From Mariniphaga sp963747515 (GTDB taxonomy: Bacteria > Bacteroidota > Bacteroidia > Bacteroidales > Prolixibacteraceae), in NCBI GenBank assembly GCA_963747515.1, contig CAVVFN010000002.1:62001-126000 (forward strand): a stretch of 64,000 bases of DNA, given 5' to 3'. A program made the position numbers and the translations under genes. The stretch's first letter is position 1. Each line of letters opens with the position of its first letter. The notes beneath the pieces are model-generated. The model saw only the letters and a program-made list of their open reading frames with translations. It did not search any database and was not told where the DNA came from. This document shows positions 32,290 through 43,300 of this stretch, one piece after another.

Positions 32290-35202
32290 CTAAAATACTG
32301 CTTTATATGTTGTCACACCCTCTTCCCATTCAACACGAAACAATACCACTCCTTTATGCCATACCGGGATATGGTTAGAAACATTATTACCATGTAAGGT
32401 GCCATTGTCGATTAACTTTCCATCTACACTATATAGCTGATATCGGGCAGTTTTACTGTTAGGGACATAGGCTATGATTCCTTCCCTGATATTATAAATA
32501 TAAGGATTCGTTTTTAAAGTAGATGTCTTATTTTTCGTTACAAGGTACATTATGTCAATCACCCGTAATGTGCCCATAGGTACTTCAACTTTCATTTTGC
32601 CTTGTTTAACGGACAGGTATTCGCCACTTAATATATCTTTCGCTACAATGGCATCCATATTCTGAAACACCACCTCGACTTCTCTGTCTCCTGGATCAAG
32701 ATATCCAGGGTCAATAAGTGTAATACGCAGGTGTATAGAATCTAAGCGTACTGCTGACCAATGCACATCTCCTTTTACTATCAAGGGCATTTTTTCGGCG
32801 GCTTCGTTCAAAGCAGTTTCAATTTGTGGTTGATACTCCATTGCAGTGAATTGCCTTCCCTCATTGTCGTAAAAATATTCGCCATCGGTTATCTGGATTT
32901 TCTTAAATAATTCCTTATTTCTAGTTTCGGCAGGGATAATGGCAGTCATGCCATAAGGTGTGTTTGGAAGGAAATTAGGTAGTCTTCTTCTAATATTGAA
33001 AGCATAATAGGAATAATCCCAGGTATCCAAAGGCGCCCCCCCCCAATAAGTATCAAGATGGTCAAATACCATTTCCGTTTTTCCTGTAATTGGGAACCAG
33101 TAACTATGGCCATTGGTTCCATGTTTAATATAAACTTCCGATGGGGGAGACTTTATGCCAAGGGCAAAACCCGAAAGAGAGAGAAGTTCATTTCTTTTGG
33201 GTATATGTATAATCCCTTTATCGAGCATTTTATAAAATGGGACAAGCTGTTCATATAGTGCAGCGCTATAATCCCATAGGCCGGGATCGATTGAGCAAAA
33301 AAATACGTCGGAACCCATGGATGCCGCGGATACGAGATTTCTTAAATGATGAGAGATTACTTGCTGGCCGCCCCATTCAAACATTCTGTCAAAATTTACA
33401 TTGTCAGTTACCGTGCGGCAGGCCCAATGATCAAAATAACCTGTTTGCCAAAGTCCAATGCGCCCTGCAAGGCTTAACTCCTGCGTCCGGTTATTGGTTT
33501 CTTCCAATCCGGGAACAAATACATCACTATATCGCTCATTCAGGAGTACCTCGCTCCAAAATGGCAGGTAGCACGTACCATTCCAAAAAATATTCTTATT
33601 CCAGAATGCGATTATCTTTTCATGTTCCTTGCAGAGTTCAGCAACTGGCAATACTATATTTTCCACAACATCTTGCATTTTTTGATCTCGTTCTTCCATT
33701 TCGGTAAAGATAAAACCCAAAAGATGGTTTGGTGCAGCTTTAATCAACCTTTCAAAAGTAGACACAGGGAAATAAAACGCATCCCCATGTGCCGCCATGA
33801 TAATAATATTTTCCTTATTAGCTTCATACTCCGCAACTATGTCCACGAGTTCATCGGCCGTCATATCATAAGGACGTCTACTATCTATGCTTCTGCACCA
33901 TAATTCATCGGGATTAACAATTTTTTGACTCAAAGTTATTGTTTTTCTAAAAGAGAGATGCTGAAATTTTTCACTCCCGGTTTCCTTAGCCATAAGATCT
34001 GCATTTGAAGGAGCTGGTTGGTACGCTGGAGGATTAAAATTATTGATTTGGGCTGACAATGTTTTCAGATTCCCTTCAATTGTCGCCAGCTTGCCGGTTG
34101 CTGCTATAGATTCAAATTGTTTTTGCCAGCCGGGTTGATCCAAACGAAATGAATAAATTCCATCTCCACCTGAGACTGAGCTACCCATAAATAATGTTTT
34201 CAATTCCGGGTCGAAATGGCTGTCAGCAAATGAATACGGACCTCTGACCACTTCACGGAATGTGCCGTCGAGTTCATAAACAATCAGCAGGTTTCCTAAA
34301 TGGCCAAGGATAAATTCATCATTTGCCAGTTTTACTATACGCAATAGATTCATCCTGTAGGGCATAGCAGGAATTCTATCGTCCCATTTTGAAAAAAGAT
34401 ATCCGCCAAGGTGGTCGAAAGCATGAATAACCCCATTATAACTCCCACCCCCGCTAAGGAGTATTTCATTATAGCCATCATTGTTTATATCCGTAATCAA
34501 CATGCTGAAGAATCGCTTATCACTATGTTGAATGATTCTGTCTATTCTTTCTTTTTCCCATATAACGAAGAGGTTAACAGGATTGATAAGCATAAGTGTG
34601 AGGTTGCCTCTACCGCTTGAAGTTGTAGCCAGGACGACGTAATCGTTCCCATCGTTTAATATGTTACCGGTCCTGATATGACGTATGCAATATTTTGTTG
34701 TAAGTTGATTAACCACCTCGCCTTGTGGCGATATGGCATATAGTACCTGTTCTATGCCGCCTGTGAGTATGGTGGCGCTTCCATCTTGTTTTTTGGCAAC
34801 GCTTACCTGATAAAGTGGGGCTACCCTTGAGAAAACCCACAAAGATTTTCCATCATTATCAAAGGCATATAAGGATCCGTTTCCCGAAGCTACAAGAATT
34901 TCGTCAAGCCCGTCGTTGTCGATATCTGCAACGCACAAATCAAAAGGGAAACCCTCATTTGTGCCAGCTTGCCATTCTAATTGCCCATTGGAGGCAAAAC
35001 ATTTTACAACACCGTCAATAGACACAGTGATGATGGCACGTTGGTCCTTTTTTACAGAACCTGTCCGAAGGTGGTAAACGGTTTGTCCATTTGTGGAGAA
35101 ACTATTAATTCCATCATCGGCAATGGTTTCCATTTCGCTTCCATTTGTCAGGATTATTTGCAAAAGAAGGACAATCAACAGAGTAAACTTATTCCTTTTC
35201 AT
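32290..35202 (-). CDS. Large exported beta-propeller protein with an enzyme-like C-terminal region and T9SS-type end
   Basis: A 970-residue protein with a signal peptide (cleaved near TNGS). Residues about 30-380 form a repeat propeller of FG-GAP/PQQ type: DLCVADIDNDGLDEILVASGNG, then SMLITDINNDGYNEILLSGGG, with D-x-D-x-D-G calcium-like loops. From about 400 to 880 I recognise no family; motifs such as WNKNIFWNGTCYLPFWSE, IGLWQTGYFDHWACR and a Trp/Tyr-rich stretch DTWDYSYYAFNIRRRLPNF look like a glycan-active enzyme. The last 75 residues (RYQLYSVDGKLIDNGTLHG, then VVLFRVEWEEG) resemble a T9SS sorting domain. The propeller-plus-catalytic layout and length recall lambda-carrageenases (GH150), but this is architecture only and unconfirmed. 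It stands 87 bases after the phosphoesterase gene, probably in one transcript. Confidence 0.7.
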   Translation of the reverse strand: MKRNKFTLLIVLLLQIILTNGSEMETIADDGINSFSTNGQTVYHLRTGSVKKDQRAIITVSIDGVVKCFASNGQLEWQAGTNEGFPFDLCVADIDNDGLDEILVASGNGSLYAFDNDGKSLWVFSRVAPLYQVSVAKKQDGSATILTGGIEQVLYAISPQGEVVNQLTTKYCIRHIRTGNILNDGNDYVVLATTSSGRGNLTLMLINPVNLFVIWEKERIDRIIQHSDKRFFSMLITDINNDGYNEILLSGGGSYNGVIHAFDHLGGYLFSKWDDRIPAMPYRMNLLRIVKLANDEFILGHLGNLLIVYELDGTFREVVRGPYSFADSHFDPELKTLFMGSSVSGGDGIYSFRLDQPGWQKQFESIAATGKLATIEGNLKTLSAQINNFNPPAYQPAPSNADLMAKETGSEKFQHLSFRKTITLSQKIVNPDELWCRSIDSRRPYDMTADELVDIVAEYEANKENIIIMAAHGDAFYFPVSTFERLIKAAPNHLLGFIFTEMEERDQKMQDVVENIVLPVAELCKEHEKIIAFWNKNIFWNGTCYLPFWSEVLLNERYSDVFVPGLEETNNRTQELSLAGRIGLWQTGYFDHWACRTVTDNVNFDRMFEWGGQQVISHHLRNLVSAASMGSDVFFCSIDPGLWDYSAALYEQLVPFYKMLDKGIIHIPKRNELLSLSGFALGIKSPPSEVYIKHGTNGHSYWFPITGKTEMVFDHLDTYWGGAPLDTWDYSYYAFNIRRRLPNFLPNTPYGMTAIIPAETRNKELFKKIQITDGEYFYDNEGRQFTAMEYQPQIETALNEAAEKMPLIVKGDVHWSAVRLDSIHLRITLIDPGYLDPGDREVEVVFQNMDAIVAKDILSGEYLSVKQGKMKVEVPMGTLRVIDIMYLVTKNKTSTLKTNPYIYNIREGIIAYVPNSKTARYQLYSVDGKLIDNGTLHGNNVSNHIPVWHKGVVLFRVEWEEGVTTYKAVF

Positions 35203-35289
35203 TCTTTTCTTTTAAGTATTTAAAAATATTATTTCGCCCTATCATTTTTTTTACGGGACATCTTTTTGATTACTTCATCCGCATCAGCT

Positions 35290-37758
35290 TCATCGGGTTT
35301 TATCTTTTTCGAATACCTCAACAGCGGTATAATTGTTGGTAATGAGGAATGCGGCCCGTACCGAGGGGGGACACGGGGAATCGATACCCTTAACAGCCCT
35401 CCATATAATTTCATTGAATTCGAAATCATTTATTTTATCCGCCTCAGTAAAATCAAGTTCTTCGCTTTTTTCCTGCCATATGTTTTCCGCCGTGTTTTTA
35501 TCGTCCAAATCAATATTAACGGGCCTGGCGTCAAAAGGGGCATGCCCGGATGTGTTGTTAAAACACTTCCACAACGGGGTAGCGCATGCATCATATTGGG
35601 TCATGGGCTGCAAACCAAGTATCAATTCCATGGTGCGGAGCAGGGAAGATGTCGTATAATGGGTATGATCGACAAAGCCACTTTTCACGTAGCCGCCCGC
35701 CAGGTAAGCGGTACTGCGATGGGCATCTACATGGTCGGGGCCATTTTGGGCATCGTCTTCAACAATTACAATGAGGCTTTGTTCCCAAATCGGGCTGTGA
35801 CTCAGGTAATCAACAAACAGGCCTGTTGCCAGGTCGTTATCAGCAACCATTGCAAATGGAGTTGGAGCACCCTTCCGCAATCCCAGAGTATGATCATTTA
35901 TAAAACGAATAGTATTAAACTGAGGTACAGCATTGACTGCCAGAAGTGAATCAAAATCATGTTTCCACCAATTAAACCGAACAGTATCCCGAATTGACAT
36001 CCCGTTTTGGAAATTTTTGCAGTAGTGATCTTCCAATACCGGAACTCTTGGTTTATCATAAACAAACTCTCCATACGATCGATAGCTAACTCCATATTGT
36101 TTACATACATCCCATAGAAAAATTTTATTTTTAGCCATCTCTCTGGCTCCCTCCCCGGGATAGTCCCCACCTCTTCCCCCATAGGAGGTCGGCCAGGTTT
36201 TCTCCATAAAATCGGGTGCGTAAGCCCCCATAGTCCAGTTGTGGCCGTCGGCGCTCACTTCCCCATCACAGTAAAAATTGTCGAGCAGCACAAATTCCCG
36301 TGCAAGGGCATGTTGGTTAGGTGTAACGTCTTTGCCAAAAAGAACAAGGCTGGGATCCCCATTCCCTTCCGGCATGTCACCCAGTACCTGATCGTAGGTA
36401 CGGTTTTCTTTAATAACATAGAAAACATATTTTATCGGGGATTTGTCCCCTACCTTCCGGGGAATTGGGTTCCCTTCAAGCCCTTCGGATATCAACTGAA
36501 TATTTTTATTATAGGGGGTGTTGTTAAAAACGGCCTGGGAATAAACAGTCATTTGCTTATCATCAGGGATATTGAGAATATTCATAGTCCCTCTGAACAA
36601 CCCAGCTATATACTGAACTTTAGTTTTGATCTCTTTTCCTCCTTCATGGTAAACTACCTCCGACCCCAATCGTACTGGGTTTGGGCCGTAAGGATTGGGC
36701 AGGGACGATGTTCCTTTCCCGTTACTGATCAGGATTTGGTTTTTTGCCGTCCTTACGCATGTAGGGTACCAACCTGTTGGTATAAACCCCTTGCTTTTAC
36801 CTGAACCGGGCACGCTTACATCAAATACCGCGAGGCAATTATTGTCGGCATTTGCAATATAAAGCGTTTTATCATTATCGTTCAATGCCACGCTATTGGG
36901 GGTGGAGCCTCCCGGCGCGTCGGGATATAACGCAGCATTGAGTATTTCTACCACTTTTTTTTGCCGCGTATCGATTACCGATACATTATCATCTTTGGAA
37001 CAGGACACAAAGAGATACTGCCCATTTTTAGTAATACATAAATCATTTGGGTTTTCCCCTACGGTTATTTCACCCGTAATTTCCTGCTGACCAGTGTCAA
37101 ACAAAATAACCTTCTTGCAACCCCAGCATGATACATAAAGCATTTTGTGGTCGGGTGATAAAATACAAGTGTATCCTTCACCTTCCAGAGGGTGTTGCGA
37201 AACTATCTTTTTTGATTGCAAGTCCACTACATAAAGAGAATTGTTTTCTTTTGTAACTGCATATAACCTGTTGTTTTCATCATCCAATGCAAGTCCTGCA
37301 ACCGATATCTTAACTGGCCAGGGCTCACCTAAACTTATAGTATCGTAAACTGATAGTTGTTTTTTTTGAACTTTATACCTTATAATAAAATTATCATTTC
37401 CCCCTGATGCGTACAAATATTTACCATTGTCGGAGAAAACCAATCCCAACCATGCTTTCCCTATTTGAATTGAATCGAGCACAATCCCCCGTTTAATATC
37501 AACAAGCTGGATGGATTGGTCGCTTTGCCCATTATTTGTAACGGCTGCCAGTTTCCCTGTTCGCGAAACTGCAATATTAAGGGGTAAATCGCCTACCGGC
37601 AATACTTTTCCAACAGGGGTTAAACTCCATTTGTTTGACAAAATAACTCGTTGACTTTCAATATCCTTTAATGTCTGCCCTTGAAGATTAAAGGAATAAA
37701 TAAGTAAAAATATTGTATTCAGGAGCAGTAACCTCTTAATTGTTTTTTTTAATTTCAT
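35290..37758 (-). CDS. YncE-like beta-propeller / phosphoesterase fusion
   Basis: An 822-residue exported protein (signal peptide ending near LQGQ). Residues about 40-360 are a YncE-type seven-bladed propeller with repeated blades (LAAVTNNGQSDQSIQLVDI, KYLYASGGNDNFIIRYKV, YLFVSCSKDDNVSVIDTRQKKVV, TLYIANADNNCLAVFDV). Residues about 430-790 are an alkaline-phosphatase-superfamily phosphoesterase: KYVFYVIKENRTYDQVLGDMPEGNGDP, LDNFYCDGEVSADGHNWTMGAYAPD, IVIVEDDAQNGPDHVDAHRSTAYLAGG and GFVDHTHYTTSSLLRTMELILGL supply metal ligands. This is the known 'bifunctional YncE/phosphatase' family, of unknown substrate. The C-terminus may be frameshifted: another frame continues as a charged tail past the stop. 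Confidence 0.85.
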   Translation of the reverse strand: MKLKKTIKRLLLLNTIFLLIYSFNLQGQTLKDIESQRVILSNKWSLTPVGKVLPVGDLPLNIAVSRTGKLAAVTNNGQSDQSIQLVDIKRGIVLDSIQIGKAWLGLVFSDNGKYLYASGGNDNFIIRYKVQKKQLSVYDTISLGEPWPVKISVAGLALDDENNRLYAVTKENNSLYVVDLQSKKIVSQHPLEGEGYTCILSPDHKMLYVSCWGCKKVILFDTGQQEITGEITVGENPNDLCITKNGQYLFVSCSKDDNVSVIDTRQKKVVEILNAALYPDAPGGSTPNSVALNDNDKTLYIANADNNCLAVFDVSVPGSGKSKGFIPTGWYPTCVRTAKNQILISNGKGTSSLPNPYGPNPVRLGSEVVYHEGGKEIKTKVQYIAGLFRGTMNILNIPDDKQMTVYSQAVFNNTPYNKNIQLISEGLEGNPIPRKVGDKSPIKYVFYVIKENRTYDQVLGDMPEGNGDPSLVLFGKDVTPNQHALAREFVLLDNFYCDGEVSADGHNWTMGAYAPDFMEKTWPTSYGGRGGDYPGEGAREMAKNKIFLWDVCKQYGVSYRSYGEFVYDKPRVPVLEDHYCKNFQNGMSIRDTVRFNWWKHDFDSLLAVNAVPQFNTIRFINDHTLGLRKGAPTPFAMVADNDLATGLFVDYLSHSPIWEQSLIVIVEDDAQNGPDHVDAHRSTAYLAGGYVKSGFVDHTHYTTSSLLRTMELILGLQPMTQYDACATPLWKCFNNTSGHAPFDARPVNIDLDDKNTAENIWQEKSEELDFTEADKINDFEFNEIIWRAVKGIDSPCPPSVRAAFLITNNYTAVEVFEKDKTR

Positions 37759-37780
37759 TTTTTATTTAGTCCTTTATGTT

Positions 37781-37801
37781 ATACTTAAAAATTCACATTG
37801 A
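37781..37801 (-). promoter_or_regulatory. Upstream element shared with the lamin-tail protein gene
   Basis: A 21-base element starting 22 bases upstream of the phosphoesterase ATG is repeated with two mismatches at 44355-44375 in front of the large repeat protein. On the coding strand it reads TCAATGTGAA followed by TTTTTAAGTAT. It could be a shared promoter or a regulator site; which is open. Confidence 0.5.
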
Positions 37802-37993
37802 CTTTTTCTGAACCAATTTTAGTTCGACTATACGATACAAGTTATTTCCTGGCTAATTTGGATTTTCGTGCACCACTTTTGTCAAGGTTTCTTAAGAGTT
37901 CCAGATATGGGATTTAGGTTTTTTTTCTTAAAATTTTAACAAAACCACTACAAAATCTTTGTCAAACCATCACCTATGAACAAGTTCATTGTA

Positions 37994-40261
37994 TTATTTT
38001 TTAATGATTTTTTTCTGAAATTGCTGCATAGGAGTGTTTATGTACAAAACATAAAAGCCAGATGGGTAATTATCCAGATGCAATTCAAAGGATTTTTTAT
38101 TTTTAAAAGAAATGGAATCAATAAGATTTCCTTTTATATCACTGATTTCAATTGTACCTTCAAATATAAATTCAGGCAATTTTAAATAAAGTTTATTATC
38201 AACTGGATTTGGCCAAACTTTAATCTCGTTGTTTCCTAAATTCGGTTCTTTAGATGCTAATGGTAAATCAATTTCATTTGTGCAAACTGCAAGATCAAAG
38301 GATTTTTTTGAATCGTATCTTTTTGGATTCCATAGGTAATCTGCCGAAGTCAGCCATGAAATATTGGCTTCATCTTCCTTTCCAGGAATAACGGGTAAAA
38401 AAATATGCCCAAGTATTGTGCTATCATTATTCGCAGTAGCACTTGGAAATTCAAAAGGTGCCACATAATCAGGACATTTAGAAGGATTGTAGGCAGATTC
38501 AAAAAACGCATAATAATTATACCAAAGAAATGGTTTTCTCCCGGTTAAGCTGGAAGCTGCTATCAAATCATAATCGCTTTCGGGAACGGACAGTATAATA
38601 ATTTCTTTAGGTAAACGAGAAATTATCTCTAGATACTGCTTTTGTTCTCCTACTAAACTTCCGGCGCGATTATAACTTATTAGGGGGATAAGCATTAATT
38701 CTATATCTTGAAATCTATTTTTTAGTTCCATATAAAGCGCATTCACAAAATAATAATGCGCTTCCGCTATGCTGTTGTGAAATATGTCAATATCCTCAGG
38801 ATGCTCCAAAATGTCTTGTCCCCAATTATTTAAATCATCGAAATTTACTGTAAACTTTCTGAACCCGATTTGGTATGCCTCCGACAGTTTTTCGATAATA
38901 ATATTAAGGTCTTCCTGTGAGGAATAACGGATATGAGGCTCCCCTAAAACCGGGCGTATAGATAGGGTTATATCAATATATTGATTGTAAGCCAGTTGTC
39001 TGAAATCGCCTAATGATGCTTTTTGGGAAACGGTTAACGGAAGACGCCAATTTTCATCAAAAGATGCCTCCGCAAAATTCCCTCCTATAAAGATATAATT
39101 TAGTTTTAACTCAGCCATTCGTTTTATAGCAAGTGCTTTTTCCTTGAACCAATGGTATCCCATTGCAATTCCGCGTTTGTTAACAGAAGGTTTATCTACA
39201 ACGAAGATTTCCTGAATATTAGCGATAGCGGCACTTTTATCAATAATTTGAGATAAAGTTTGTACTCCATAAAATAAAGCTTCTTCGGTTTTCCCAAAAA
39301 TAGAAATAGTATCCTCCACATCTCCTTTTTTAACAGATAAAAAATAGCCTTGCTGTCCTAAATCTGAAAAGCTGATTGTTGGAAAAACATTTTGCAAATT
39401 ACGTTCCTGAATTTGCGAAATATCATTTGATAAATATATTTTTGTTTGTTTTTCTGAAGAAACCTTAATACCTGACAACATTTCTTCAAGGTAATCATAA
39501 ACCCTAGTTTCTTTAAGATCAGTATCAACGGATAAAACACCAAGCGAAAGTTTTTGACCTTCATTTATTACCTTCCATGGTTGTGGAAAAATAACCGGAC
39601 CCTCAGTAATTTGATCACATTCCACTTCAGGAGGTTCAGTAATCCCATCTTGCAATACTTTGATTGACATTTCATCAAGCCATGCTGTCCCGGTGCAAGC
39701 AGTAAGTATAAAGCTAATTCGAATTTTTGCTACATTTGGACCCACAACAACAAGTGATTTAAATTGATGCCAGTCAAAAGTGCCATTGACAGATGCAATA
39801 TCACGATGCTTAAAAGTATTTCCCTGGTCATCCTGGAAATACATTACTATCCGAAGCTGATGCCAATCCAATAGTCCCCTAACAATATTTTGTCCTTTGG
39901 CCATAGCAGAAACTTGCAATACAGTTCCTGCAGGAGGGGCTGCAACCCAATTAGATACCCATTGGACACTGGCTGTTGAAGGTACGTCATCTCCACTAGC
40001 TGTAATTTTGAGTGACCGGGGAGAATTATAGGTTGATTCAGCAGTCCATTTTGCCTCTCCATCAACATTTCGAACCGACGGACTCCAATTAGCCGGTTTC
40101 CCGGGATTTTGTACATCCTCAGACATGTCGAATTTTGTACTATCTTCTATTTCAAATATCTGTTCAGAATCAATATCAGGATTGCTCTGAGTGTAACCTG
40201 TAAATAGAAATAAATTCATTATGGTAACAAGGATCATACATCTTCGAATAAGCCTTCTCAT
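37994..40261 (-). CDS. GH84-like beta-N-acetylglucosaminidase with T9SS sorting domain
   Basis: A 755-residue exported protein. After the signal peptide (about 1-24) comes a beta-sandwich carbohydrate-binding-like module (about 45-205, ending GTAWLDEMSIKVL), a GH20b/GH84 N-terminal domain (about 225-355), and a barrel from about 370 (KRGIAMGYHWFKEKALAIKR) with adjacent acids Asp-475/Asp-476 in TVNFDDLNNW, the expected catalytic pair of GH84 enzymes. FLWYNYYAFFESAYNPS follows as a late barrel strand. The usual EGFYG of GH84 is altered to AMGYH, so it is divergent. The last 75 residues (WPNPVDNKLYLKLPEF … QKKIIKK) are a type A T9SS sorting domain. It probably acts on GlcNAc-containing glycans at the cell surface. 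Confidence 0.62.
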   Translation of the reverse strand: MRRLIRRCMILVTIMNLFLFTGYTQSNPDIDSEQIFEIEDSTKFDMSEDVQNPGKPANWSPSVRNVDGEAKWTAESTYNSPRSLKITASGDDVPSTASVQWVSNWVAAPPAGTVLQVSAMAKGQNIVRGLLDWHQLRIVMYFQDDQGNTFKHRDIASVNGTFDWHQFKSLVVVGPNVAKIRISFILTACTGTAWLDEMSIKVLQDGITEPPEVECDQITEGPVIFPQPWKVINEGQKLSLGVLSVDTDLKETRVYDYLEEMLSGIKVSSEKQTKIYLSNDISQIQERNLQNVFPTISFSDLGQQGYFLSVKKGDVEDTISIFGKTEEALFYGVQTLSQIIDKSAAIANIQEIFVVDKPSVNKRGIAMGYHWFKEKALAIKRMAELKLNYIFIGGNFAEASFDENWRLPLTVSQKASLGDFRQLAYNQYIDITLSIRPVLGEPHIRYSSQEDLNIIIEKLSEAYQIGFRKFTVNFDDLNNWGQDILEHPEDIDIFHNSIAEAHYYFVNALYMELKNRFQDIELMLIPLISYNRAGSLVGEQKQYLEIISRLPKEIIILSVPESDYDLIAASSLTGRKPFLWYNYYAFFESAYNPSKCPDYVAPFEFPSATANNDSTILGHIFLPVIPGKEDEANISWLTSADYLWNPKRYDSKKSFDLAVCTNEIDLPLASKEPNLGNNEIKVWPNPVDNKLYLKLPEFIFEGTIEISDIKGNLIDSISFKNKKSFELHLDNYPSGFYVLYINTPMQQFQKKIIKK

Positions 40262-40273
40262 GAATATTATATT

Positions 40274-40305
40274 TAAGAAGAGGCTGTCAAAACAGCCTCT
40301 TCTTA
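40274..40305. terminator. Hairpin terminator between the repeat protein and the glycosidase
   Basis: TAAGAAGAGGCTGT (40274-40287) pairs with ACAGCCTCTTCTTA (40292-40305) around CAAA. The 14-bp perfect stem lies just after the stop of the upstream gene (40323) and before the start of the next gene (40261), so it probably attenuates or ends transcription between them. Confidence 0.75.
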
Positions 40306-40322
40306 TTATTTGAAATTAAAAC

Positions 40323-43300
40323 TTACTTTTTGATCAATTTATAATTACCGATCAATTTATCTTTATCATGGATACTGATTATAAAAATACCTGATGGTAA
40401 TCCGTCAAGTGAAATTACTTCTGTATTACTATCCACTTCTATATTTCGAATTACGCTACCAATAGAATTTAACAGATGGATACGATTGCCAGCTTCTACA
40501 CCTCTGATATTCACCTTTCCTGAGGTTGGATTAGGATAAACCTGAATGTTGCCTTCTGCTAGCTTCCTTGCAGAAGTTACATCGACATCGATGTTGTACA
40601 TAACAACTATTTTTCCATCGGCTGAGGTTACTTTTACCTTGTCGCCCAGGTCTAAATCTCCCGTGGTTTTTTCATTGCCTTCAGCGTCTGTTACTACAAA
40701 GGTCGCTCCTAAAGCAGCGGTTATCCGGGAATTGAAATCAGAAACCAGAGTTTTTCCGGTAGAACCTGAAACTATATAATTAACCTGGTCTATTGCATAA
40801 TCTTGTGAAAGAATATATGCCAGATATCCAGGTTCGGGGTTGAATTCTGTTCTCAACATCGCCAGATGATAAGCCCGTGTTACCTTACCATTGGCAGAAG
40901 TAACAACAACCTTATCATCCACGACAATACTCCCTTCAGTTCTTTCGGACCCCATTTTATCAACAAGTTTTACGGTTGCACCTGTTACCGAAATCAGGTT
41001 GGAAAGGAAGGTTTGTACGTTTGTACCGCGTGGAATAAACTGGATTAAATTTAAACTCTGGGTTACCGTATAAACATCAGACAGGATAAATGCATCGTTT
41101 TCAGAGAAAGAAGGAAGCAACTGGTAAACAATCCGTGTAATACCATCTTCTGCCAAAACATCAAGATAAGTTTCTGAATTTACAGTTACAATCACAATTG
41201 CAGTATCAAAATTCAGCATGGTGAGTGGAACGTATGCACCTTCATTGTTTATCACCTCTATGGATGCCCCCGTTGGAACAGAAATATTTTTCAAAACAGT
41301 GGTTAAAGTAGTTCCATACTCAAATCCGGAAACATAACCAACACCTGCTTCTGTTACCTCTCCTTCACTTTCGGGCTGGGTTTGTACAGTAACTTTATAA
41401 AGATTGGAAGTTAAAAGAGCATCTGAACTCAAACCTTCTCCAACCTCCAGGATGTATTTTGATGTATTGGTACTGTCAGCCGACAGGACAACCAATGTAT
41501 CGTTGAGGCTTAGTGCGGCATCACCGACAAGCTCCGAACCGTTGGAAGTTGATTTAACTGTCAGGGTTTGGTTTTCGTCGCCCTTAATAATATTGCTTAA
41601 AAATTCCGCTGCAGTTGTGCCGGTTGTCACACCTCTGATTTCCTCTTCCATGGAATAACCTTTACTCACTTTATAAACCAGTGAACTTACTGTTGATTTT
41701 GCAACTGTAACTTCGTTCATAAAATGCTTTCCTCCATCGTTAAACAAATTTGTCGATCTTCCTGGCCAACCAGCATTACGCGCCAACCAATAGTCTGTGT
41801 TCGTATATGTCCATTCACTATTATCCGCATCGGTTCCAAATGAACCTTCGGCCTCAGGATTTCCTTTGTATACATCGGGCTTACGCATATAATTCTCCTT
41901 AACCAGAGCAGCTCTTCCACCAATTATCCAATTGGACCCGTCGACCATACCAAAGCGTTCGATTAATTCAAAATCATTAGGATCAGTGGCTGGTTTCAAT
42001 CCTAATTTTATTGAGTCATTAAGGATTTTCCACATGTACCAGTTGGCAGTAGTTGTCCGCATTATAGGTCGAGCACCAATCGCTTCGCCTTCCCAGGGAG
42101 TCCGGTAATGTACCTGATATCCATTGTAATTTCGTCCATCGTAATCCCGGAAAAGTACATTAACGATATCAGGGAAAAACCAATAATCCAAAACCCTTGC
42201 ATCATTATCATAAGATATATCTGCACCTACAAAAACTTCACCTCCCCTAAGGTAGGGATTTACCTCCACGTCTGGTTCCACAATTCCAGGTGTAACTGCC
42301 CAATGTGTTTCATCTACCCATTTATATCCTGGAATGTACTTAGTATAACGGTTAATCCAATCCGATACATTGCTTCTGGATTTAATCACGGCGACAGGAT
42401 CAGTATTTGTAGACATAGCAACCATGTAATTACTCAGATCAAGAATTTGGTTACCAGGATTCACGATTTCAAAAAAACTATTCCTGTCATTATAAATCTC
42501 CGAAAGAAAAGGTTCTAGAGTAAAGGGTTGAATGTTTGCCGGATCTTTTTCTTTAATCAATTCTATAGTGTAAGTATTGGAAGTAGTATTATCTTCGGAG
42601 GTAACTGTAAATGAAATAGTACGATCTTCGGTTGTTCCTTCAATTGATTTTGCCCGTTTTACAGTGACTTTTGAATTTAGTTGTGTTTTTTTGAACGTAA
42701 GAGCAGGTATTCCTTTCACACCTAATGGAACCTCTAATTTGTAATTGTAGCTGATTGGACTAAAATTAGGGATGGTATCACCTTTCCAACCGAACACTCC
42801 TTTGTAATAGTTGGGAACATCGGGCCAGGTAATGGCTGAAAGTTCAGCAACACTGCTGGCGGTGTAATTTTGTACCTGGATAAAGTATTCTTTTACCGAT
42901 CCATTTTCGGAAGTAATTTTTAATTTGTCACCGTTTTTCAAGTCCGCACGTTCAGTACCATCAACCCATACATATTCCCACGTCGCATTAGAAGGTTTTT
43001 CCAGGTATTTTTGTAATGAATCTGTCCTAAGGGCATTTGGGATTCCAAAGAATGAACCTGTAATGGTGTCAGTGCCATCATTATGTCGGGTGACTCGTGG
43101 CCATCCTAAAATTCCCTGCTGCAAAACCGTGGTTAATTGTACCGGGCCTTTTTCACTTCTGGGATGAGCAATAGGTACTACAATATTAGCATCGGCAGCA
43201 GGTTCAGTTACAACAATATTGAATGTAGCCTGCTGAAGTGTATTCCCAGCAACATATACCGTTAACTTATCGCCCGTTTGAGCAGATCGATAAAGCGAGT

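Noticed and set aside
35266..35949. Long plus-strand open frame (227 codons) inside the YncE/phosphoesterase gene
   Set aside because: It is antisense to conserved phosphoesterase motifs, and its translation shows no family.
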